DNA of 11,849 nt, taken from the NCBI GenBank assembly GCA_038240855.1, contig JBBRGI010000097.1:1-11849 (forward strand), given 5' to 3'. Origin of the DNA: JAAFHB01 sp038240855 (lineage in GTDB: Bacteria; Bacteroidota; Bacteroidia; Bacteroidales; Prolixibacteraceae). Below, in pieces: positions 6,595 to 11,849 of the stretch (positions are counted from its first letter, which is position 1; every line of letters starts with the position of its first letter). Position numbers and translations under genes: made by a program. The notes under the pieces were generated by a model. The model worked only from the letters and a program-made list of their open reading frames with translations. It did not search any database and was not told the DNA's origin.

Positions 6595-8214
6595 CTATAC
6601 TTCTTTGAGCCATTCTGTAATTACATCAACCGAGGGTACCTTGCCCTGAGATTTCATCGTATATTTCTTTAAAATTACAGTCGGAGTTTGTAAAATACCA
6701 TACTCCGACAGCTTTTCCTGACCGATATAGTATTGAACATCAATATTCTTACCGGTTTGTAAAAAAGCGGTGCTGATTCTTGATTTTATTACCCTTATCT
6801 CCTCCTCATCCTTGCCGAAGACGAGAAATTCTCCTTTTTTAGACAGAATTTTTAGTTTTATTTTCTCGTTGATCCTTTTTTGAATGGCAGCAATGAGTTC
6901 ATTTTTGGGCGGTATCTGGCTCACAAAAGAGATTTTACCATCAATACAGATTGTCGGAATATTTTTCACCATCAGTGATGCCATAAAAGTAACACCAGCC
7001 ATCTGTTTAATGGCATGCTCGCGCCACTCGACAATTCCCTCAAAATGGGGTGCGATTTTCTTAACCGCTTCGACCATATACTGGCATGGTGCACATGATT
7101 CCGAATCAAGTGTAATAATATCCACGATAACCTTATCACTTTGACCATAGTCTTTCATATTCAACAGACTTAGACTATCGCTTTTCCTGGTCATCGCCTT
7201 AACTATCTGTTGCTCATAAGGATCTTTAGCCAGTTTTGAGACTGCGGTCAGGTTCGCTACCGGAGTGGCCATAGGCAGATCACATCCCGGTGACAGAATA
7301 AATCCACGCTCTCCTCCGAGTTCTATACAATCGAGCGCGTTAAAAGCGGCATCTTCAGGCGTTCCCATCAACAGGACAACGGTTAGCTGAAGATTTCCAC
7401 CGAAACTGATGTTATGCCTCAGCGCAATTTCTTTCACAAAATCGAGCGGAATATTTTCGTCTATACTGATATTGTCAGGCTTACAACTGCACATCACCTC
7501 GATGTTCTGTTGTGCATGACCACAAACAAAGAATGAACTTAATGCTCCTTTTTCTCTTATATGGTCAAAAATATCGGTCATAGGCGGTGATACAAATGTC
7601 CCGAAAGTAAACGGATCAATCTGGCTGGTCATAGGATCGACAACCGCAATCACATCGCAGCCGGCATCGATATAATAATCAGCCATACGTAAGGCCACCT
7701 TTTTGCAGAAGACAAAAAGTTTCGAAACATATTCGGGCTCTTCAAACAGTTTCATGAAGATATCAGTACCCAACAGGTGAAGTGCCAAAGTAAATGGTCC
7801 TGCAATCAAACCATAGAGTGCAAGGTCGGGATATTTCTCCCGTAAACGTCGCGTAGCTTCCAGTACAACCGGCATACGTCCTTCATGCATCTCCGGAACC
7901 AGCAAATCTTCAATCGTTTTTCCCTCCAAAAGCGGATGCGAAACAACAGCAGGCGGATTTTCATCGGCCCAGTTCAACCTGCATCCAAGCAACTCTGCTT
8001 CAAGTTGTAAATCAAAAAGTACAGGTATTCCATCGGGTTGGTACAATTCGACAGCCCGGGAAATTCCATCCACAATATGATCAGCGGAATGGAGAAATTC
8101 TGTGGCATTAACTCCAATCAGGCTGGCTCCGTGAACACCCACAAATGGCACCCATGGCACAGCATCGGTTGGTTCAAGTTTAAAAGTTCTGAGAATCCTC
8201 TCTTTTCCGGTCAT
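6595..8214 (-). CDS. URO-D-family protein fused to tandem thioredoxin-like domains
   Basis: The 539-residue protein has two parts. Residues about 1-345 are a URO-D barrel, with AGCDVIAVVDPMTSQIDP (184-201) and SPGCDLPMATP (308-318, Cys311). At the usual HxC zinc site it reads Phe-Val-Cys231-Gly-His233, so the first His is replaced by Phe and a His lies two residues after the Cys. Residues about 360-445 are a thioredoxin/glutaredoxin-like domain with a Cys374-Ala-Pro-Cys377 redox motif and a cis-Pro segment NIPTICIDG. Residues about 452-539 look like a second such fold with a TPTVIL cis-Pro segment and no cysteine. The start is placed at the ATG 8214 (MTGKERILRTF, typical of the family); the upstream TTG at 8226 adds four residues. 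It sits 26 nt after the MtaA-like gene and 20 nt before the homocysteine methyltransferase gene. The tail's role is inferred to be redox or reductive activation. Confidence 0.88.
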   Translation of the reverse strand: MTGKERILRTFKLEPTDAVPWVPFVGVHGASLIGVNATEFLHSADHIVDGISRAVELYQPDGIPVLFDLQLEAELLGCRLNWADENPPAVVSHPLLEGKTIEDLLVPEMHEGRMPVVLEATRRLREKYPDLALYGLIAGPFTLALHLLGTDIFMKLFEEPEYVSKLFVFCKKVALRMADYYIDAGCDVIAVVDPMTSQIDPFTFGTFVSPPMTDIFDHIREKGALSSFFVCGHAQQNIEVMCSCKPDNISIDENIPLDFVKEIALRHNISFGGNLQLTVVLLMGTPEDAAFNALDCIELGGERGFILSPGCDLPMATPVANLTAVSKLAKDPYEQQIVKAMTRKSDSLSLLNMKDYGQSDKVIVDIITLDSESCAPCQYMVEAVKKIAPHFEGIVEWREHAIKQMAGVTFMASLMVKNIPTICIDGKISFVSQIPPKNELIAAIQKRINEKIKLKILSKKGEFLVFGKDEEEIRVIKSRISTAFLQTGKNIDVQYYIGQEKLSEYGILQTPTVILKKYTMKSQGKVPSVDVITEWLKEV

Positions 8215-8240
8215 AAAATTTATCAATAAATTTATTGTTT

Positions 8241-9239
8241 CTAAAGACTTGCCTTACGCATAGCCAACAAGTTCTCGTGTGGTGTCGTTACAATAATCTC
8301 GCATCCTGCCGATAGAATAAATTTCCGTCCTTTTTCCTTGGCGCACAATAGCTTACACGTTGAAAAAATTTCATCAGTATTTTTATCCATTACATAGCGA
8401 GGGTCGATATTTCCGCAACGGATAACATCCGGTCCCATCACTTCAAAAGCAAGCTGGGGATTGATCTGCCAGTCGATATCTAAAATATCAATACCAAGGT
8501 CTTTCATCGGGGAAAGCAAATGGGTAATATCGCCACAAATGTGCATTTTAACCTTCGCACCGCATTCGTGAATATAACTGATGATTTCGCGATGACGTTC
8601 CTTCACAAATGTTTCGTAGGTAAATGGATCAATCTGGGAACAAATGGCATCCCCTATTCCAATAATGTCACATCCCGCATCTATCTGAGCTTTGGCAAAA
8701 TCTTTAGCCATCAACACACATTTATCCAAAAGAAGATTTGCAGTGTCGGGATCCATCATTGTCATCATCAAAAACTGGCTGATTCCTGCCAGGTCGCATG
8801 CTTCTGCCATTGGCCCTTCAATCCATCCGATGACGGGTACATCACCATTTGTTTTTTTTGATAATAAGGCAGCACCCTGAATCCTGTCGAGCGTCCTTTC
8901 GCATTTGTAAACATCGGGGCGTCCAAGGTTCCTGACATCCATCTCATTTTTGATAATGAGATCAAGGCAACGGGGTACACCTTCAGGGATATATTCAATC
9001 CTGGCACCAAAGGCACTTGTCTCCCGGTAGGGGTCGGAGATCAATCCCACCATATCAATATCGAAATCGTCAAGTGCGCGGAGATTGGCCTCAACAAGGA
9101 ACCGGTGATCAGAAGCGAACCTGGCGTAATTCCCGCCTGCATACCGTGCAATAAAGTGCATTAGAATTGGCCTGAAGATTGTCCTTCCGGATGAAATTTT
9201 TCCATTGCACAGATTCAGAAAGTCTGCCTTTTTGGTCAT
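8241..9239 (-). CDS. MtaA/MtbA-like corrinoid:acceptor methyltransferase (URO-D family)
   Basis: The 332-residue protein has the URO-D TIM-barrel fold and the zinc signature of corrinoid-linked methyltransferases, HxC followed by a distant Cys: His233-Ile-Cys235 in KMHICGDITH, and Cys313 in SAGCEI. In MtaA, MtbA and CmuA these ligands hold a zinc ion that activates a thiol or methyl-transfer partner. Other family-type blocks are AGCDIIGIGDAICSQIDP (189-204) and RCGNIDPR (274-281). The gene lies directly after the corrinoid-protein gene (11-nt gap), the arrangement expected of a carrier and its cognate methyltransferase. The ATG at 9239 is the only good start. It could act as MT2 (corrinoid to thiol acceptor) or as MT1 (substrate to corrinoid). 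It lacks the N-terminal features of HemE, so a role in heme synthesis is unlikely. Confidence 0.9.
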   Translation of the reverse strand: MTKKADFLNLCNGKISSGRTIFRPILMHFIARYAGGNYARFASDHRFLVEANLRALDDFDIDMVGLISDPYRETSAFGARIEYIPEGVPRCLDLIIKNEMDVRNLGRPDVYKCERTLDRIQGAALLSKKTNGDVPVIGWIEGPMAEACDLAGISQFLMMTMMDPDTANLLLDKCVLMAKDFAKAQIDAGCDIIGIGDAICSQIDPFTYETFVKERHREIISYIHECGAKVKMHICGDITHLLSPMKDLGIDILDIDWQINPQLAFEVMGPDVIRCGNIDPRYVMDKNTDEIFSTCKLLCAKEKGRKFILSAGCEIIVTTPHENLLAMRKASL

Positions 9240-9250
9240 TACCGTACTTT

Positions 9251-9916
9251 TCAGTTCAGCTTACTCAGATGATCGATAAGCCCCTGCGGATCAGCCGAAT
9301 AAATATCCATCCCAATTTTATTACTGAAATCCTGGGTTACAGGAGCACCGCCAATTGCAACAACAGTACCCGGAACAGCCTCTTTTACAGCTTTGCCAAT
9401 CTTCTCCATATTCACCATTGTCGTTGTCAGTAAGGCTGACAAACAAACAATTGCTCCCGGATTTGCTATGACCGACTCTACAAATTTCTCCGCTTTTACA
9501 TCAGTGCCAAGGTCAATCACTTCCCAGCCACTTCCCTCAACCATCATAGAAACCAGGTTCTTACCAATATCGTGAAGGTCACCCTCCACCGTCCCGATAA
9601 TAATTTTTCCTTTACGGACTACTGAGCCGTCATTAAAAAATGGTTTCAGATGCGCCATACCGAAACTCATTGCCTTGGCACTCATGAGAACCTGCGGAAC
9701 AAAGACCTTGTTTTCGCGAAATTTAACCCCCACTTTTCCCATTCCGATCACCAGACCCTTATTCAGGACTTCTGTAGGAGCAACTCCCATTTCGAGCGCT
9801 TTTTTAGTCAGTTCGTCAGCACCATCCTGCCCGCGCATATCAGGTGGATAAGGTGAGGCAAGATTAATTTTTCCAAATTCAACACAATACGCCAGTTTTT
9901 CTAGAATCTCTTCCAT
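9251..9916 (-). CDS. Corrinoid (B12-binding) methyl-carrier protein, MtaC/MtbC/MttC type
   Basis: The 221-residue protein has the standard two-part layout of corrinoid shuttle proteins: a helical cap domain (about residues 1-95) and a Rossmann-type cobalamin domain (about 100-221). The cobalamin signature is complete. It has EGDLHDIGKN at 111-120, where His115 is the expected lower axial cobalt ligand, then SALLTTT at 160-166 and GGAPVT at 189-194. In characterised systems this protein accepts a methyl group on cob(I)alamin from a substrate-specific methyltransferase and passes it to a second enzyme. It opens the tight five-gene block: its stop is 11 nt before the start of the MtaA-like gene at 9239, so the two are very likely cotranscribed. 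The length is normal and no key residue is missing. The exact methyl donor cannot be deduced. Confidence 0.95.
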   Translation of the reverse strand: MEEILEKLAYCVEFGKINLASPYPPDMRGQDGADELTKKALEMGVAPTEVLNKGLVIGMGKVGVKFRENKVFVPQVLMSAKAMSFGMAHLKPFFNDGSVVRKGKIIIGTVEGDLHDIGKNLVSMMVEGSGWEVIDLGTDVKAEKFVESVIANPGAIVCLSALLTTTMVNMEKIGKAVKEAVPGTVVAIGGAPVTQDFSNKIGMDIYSADPQGLIDHLSKLN

Positions 9917-9965
9917 AATTTAATTTTTTTATGTGCTACCAATCAATAATTAACAGCGGTTTTAT

Positions 9966-10454
9966 CTATTTAATTTCAATAATTTCGATCATAAAAAGCA
10001 GCGGTGAATATGGTGGAATTGAGGAATATCCATAAGGTCCGTAAGCCTTGGCTGATGGTAACAGGAAAACTGCACTTCCACCCTTATTAAGTACTTCAAT
10101 TCCTTCTTCCCATCCCTCGATCATCCGTTGACCGGTTGCTTTTTGAACATACGTATAGCTTGCAGAAGAATCAAAAACGGTTCCGTTCAAAAACATCCCG
10201 GTATAGGCAACAGTGACCGTATCTCCCGCCTGAACTGTAAAACCTGTTCCAATTTTATTGGTGATATAATAGAGGCCAGTGGAGGTGGTGTCGATATCCT
10301 TGTTGCTTTTCACCATAGCTTCAAGCCATGATTTAATCAGGGAAGCCTCATTTTCAGGAGTATTCTGATTTTCAAATTTTTTGCATCCTGAAACAAATAC
10401 AACAGCCATCAAAAGAACTGCATAAACATTAATCTTCATATTCAATCTATTCAT
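9966..10454 (-). CDS. FKBP-type peptidyl-prolyl cis-trans isomerase, lipoprotein
   Basis: The 162-residue protein begins with a lipoprotein signal peptide ending in a V-S-G-Cys lipobox (Cys24) followed by Lys-Lys, so it should be lipid-anchored at the cell envelope. Residues about 75-162 form one FKBP domain: GDTVTVAYTG, the FDSS loop, EGWEEGIEVLNKGG, the AYGPYGY loop and the closing PPYSPLLFMIEI strand. Family members catalyse proline isomerisation and help fold exported proteins. The start could be Met1 (10454) or Met6 (10439); both leave an intact signal peptide. The gene sits 49 nt ahead of the corrinoid-protein gene on the same strand, so cotranscription is possible. No direct role in methyl transfer is apparent, and such lipoproteins are common in Bacteroidota. 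Confidence 0.93.
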   Translation of the reverse strand: MNRLNMKINVYAVLLMAVVFVSGCKKFENQNTPENEASLIKSWLEAMVKSNKDIDTTSTGLYYITNKIGTGFTVQAGDTVTVAYTGMFLNGTVFDSSASYTYVQKATGQRMIEGWEEGIEVLNKGGSAVFLLPSAKAYGPYGYSSIPPYSPLLFMIEIIEIK

Positions 10455-10570
10455 AAGTTATTTTTTGCGTCCAGAAATATTCCGGATCCCATTGCAAAGA
10501 TGCAAAAAATCGATTCGATGACAAAATATACGCGGTAAATCCTGATCAGACCATAACTTGATCTTAAATC

Positions 10571-11268
10571 CTTCTTGTTTAATTCAGGTCCTGATCCCAG
10601 GAAAATATTATTATAATAACGGTCATCACCAGAAAAGATGGTAGATAATCAGGCTGAATGCCGCACCCATACTTCCGCACATTCCCGTTTGCTCACAATT
10701 AAAGATTTCGTTGTTTCGCACAATGTGGGAACCAATATTGGCTTTCGATAATCCAACCTTTGTTCCAGTGGGTGGAGATCATTCCAATCTGTTCGGCTGT
10801 AGGAGCGGCCCATTGAGTGGCAGCCTGACTGATGTTAAATCCCCGGATCGTAATAAAATTAACCCCCGGTTTACCGGGATAAAAACAGGTTCTGCGGGTA
10901 CTGATTTCTATCAGCGCCTTACCGGGATCTGATTTCTGAAAGTTTGCCCATATTGTCGTGGTGTTTGCATCACTTTCGGATCCCATTATTTCAACATTTT
11001 CACCCGTGGCTGCCTGGTAAACAATTCGTTTCGTGTCACTCTCCCCTCCGCGCGCAGGATTTATCCATTCGCGATAAGTTCCGGCATGGACCGTGATCAC
11101 ATCGCCGGGCATCGCAAGTTGCGCTGCATGATTGATCGTTTTGAACGGATTTGCAACTGAGCTTTCGTTGCTGTTGCTACCTTTTACAGAGACATGATAC
11201 TCTTTAGCCAGGCATACCGAAGTTGCCAATACTAAAAATAGAAACAGTAAACTTTTTAATCTCTTCAT
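10571..11268 (-). pseudogene. Remnant of a secreted right-handed parallel beta-helix protein
   Basis: An ATG at 11268 opens a frame with a signal peptide (MKRLKSLLFLFLVLATSVCLA) followed by KEYHVSVKGSN, a PFKTINHAAQ segment and GDVITVHAGTYREW. This is the usual start of secreted beta-helix (DUF1565/pectate-lyase-like) carbohydrate enzymes. The frame stops at 10699 after only 189 residues. Family-like sequence continues in other frames: SKANIGSHIVRNNEIFNCEQ to GAAFS in a shifted frame (about 10748-10652), then GDDRYYNNIFLGSGPELNKK in a third (about 10630-10571). Compared from memory with full-length relatives, material also seems missing after EIMGSES (before NTTTIWANF). The gene thus looks broken by several internal deletions. 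An ATG at 11325 is also in frame, but it would put 19 uncharacteristic residues before the signal peptide. A short functional secreted protein cannot be fully excluded. Confidence 0.8.
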
Positions 11269-11339
11269 CCTAAGATTTTTAGATTTTGTTTTAGAACCAA
11301 TACATCCCAAACACGTCACGGCCACCTCAGTCGGTTGAA

Positions 11340-11849
11340 TTAATTACCATTAAAATCGCGGATCGCCTCCATCATGGCTGCAAGATTTTCGATCGGAACG
11401 TTGGCCTGGATATTATGAACGGTATTAAAGACAAACCCGCCGTCACGGGCAAAAATATCGCAATTTTGAAGCACCTGTTTTTTGACCTCAACGGGTGTAC
11501 CAAATGAAAGCATTTTTTGTGTATCGACTCCCCCGCCCCAGAATACCAGCTCTTTACCGTAGGTGTTTTTCAAGTGGTGCGGATCCATTCCTTTCGCATT
11601 TATCTGTACAGGGTTGATAATATCAATGCCGGCTTCAATAAATAAGGGCATAAATGATTCGACAGCCCCGCATGAATGTTTAAAACTTTTCCATTCGGTA
11701 TGCTGGTTAATCCAATCATTAATTTGCTTGTAATAAGGAAGGTACAATTCCCGGAACTGATCCGGTGAACAAAAAGTCGAATCCTGGGTGCCAAAATCGG
11801 TACCACAGATAAAAACAGCATCAATCTTATTCCCGATCCGCGCATAAAT
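11340..11849 (-). CDS. URO-D-family (methyltransferase-type) protein, C-terminal part, cut by window edge
   Basis: The frame is open from the right edge to a TAA stop and gives 169 residues, so the N-terminal part lies outside the window. The visible part matches the second half of the uroporphyrinogen-decarboxylase fold. It has a His-Ser-Cys-Gly zinc motif (His58 and Cys60 of the visible part), then INPVQ, a FWGGGVDTQ turn and a C-terminal VHNIQ (His145). It is clearly paralogous to the complete protein at 2171-3340, which has the same HSCG, NPVQ, FWGGGVDTQ and VHNIQ blocks. The family includes heme-pathway HemE and corrinoid-linked methyltransferases such as MtaA, MtbA and CmuA. The HxC motif and the B12 genes nearby favour a methyltransferase, but the substrate is unknown. 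The internal TTG at 11747 is not the start, because homologous sequence continues upstream of it. Confidence 0.88.
   Translation of the reverse strand: MYARIGNKIDAVFICGTDFGTQDSTFCSPDQFRELYLPYYKQINDWINQHTEWKSFKHSCGAVESFMPLFIEAGIDIINPVQINAKGMDPHHLKNTYGKELVFWGGGVDTQKMLSFGTPVEVKKQVLQNCDIFARDGGFVFNTVHNIQANVPIENLAAMMEAIRDFNGN

Noticed and set aside
8215..8226. TTG start for the URO-D/thioredoxin fusion protein
   Set aside because: The ATG at 8214 begins MTGKERILRTF, the usual family opening; the TTG would only add four residues not typical of the family.
8520..8861. Plus-strand open frame of 113 codons (and similar ones opposite other genes)
   Set aside because: It lies entirely opposite the strongly supported MtaA-like gene, its translation shows no recognisable domain, and it is best explained as antisense shadow of the real gene.
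2171..9239. URO-D proteins as heme-biosynthesis HemE enzymes
   Set aside because: There are four divergent copies in the window, they have HxC-type zinc motifs or variants of them, they lack the HemE N-terminal signature as far as I can see, and they sit beside a corrinoid protein and no other heme genes.

Overview
The window looks like chromosome from a member of the Bacteroidota. The gene-free DNA is very AT-rich, most starts lack a Shine-Dalgarno sequence, two sites match the TAnnTTTG promoter element of that phylum, and there is a Cys-Lys-Lys FKBP lipoprotein and a secreted DUF1080 protein. The phylum call is an inference. No rRNA, tRNA, insertion sequence or CRISPR array was seen.

All ten gene-sized features lie on the minus strand and are read from right to left. 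(1) At 11849-10455 there is the C-terminal end of a uroporphyrinogen-decarboxylase-fold (URO-D) protein, cut by the window edge. It is followed by the remnant of a secreted parallel beta-helix (carbohydrate-type) gene that appears to have lost several internal segments. (2) At 10454-9966 lies an FKBP-type prolyl isomerase lipoprotein. (3) At 9916-4766 is a compact five-gene block with gaps of 6-26 nt: a corrinoid (B12) protein, a MtaA/MtbA-like URO-D methyltransferase, a second URO-D protein fused to two thioredoxin-like domains, a stand-alone homocysteine methyltransferase with its zinc cysteines, and a CobW-like G3E GTPase. (4) At 4696-576 are an ExuT-like sugar-acid transporter, another URO-D protein of the same subfamily as the partial one at the right edge, and a secreted sugar-isomerase-fold protein joined to a DUF1080 domain. 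(5) At 575-1 is gene-free DNA with a 10-bp phased T-tract array and two possible leftward promoters.

Taken together, this reads as a corrinoid-dependent methyl-transfer (demethylation) locus embedded in carbohydrate or sugar-acid genes. The working model, which is inference, has three steps. Secreted enzymes release a methylated sugar or sugar acid. The transporter imports it. URO-D-type methyltransferases move the methyl group onto the corrinoid protein and then to homocysteine, giving methionine, with the GTPase supplying metal and the thioredoxin-like tail a redox function. The substrate, the direction of methyl flow and the role of the thioredoxin tail cannot be read from the sequence.
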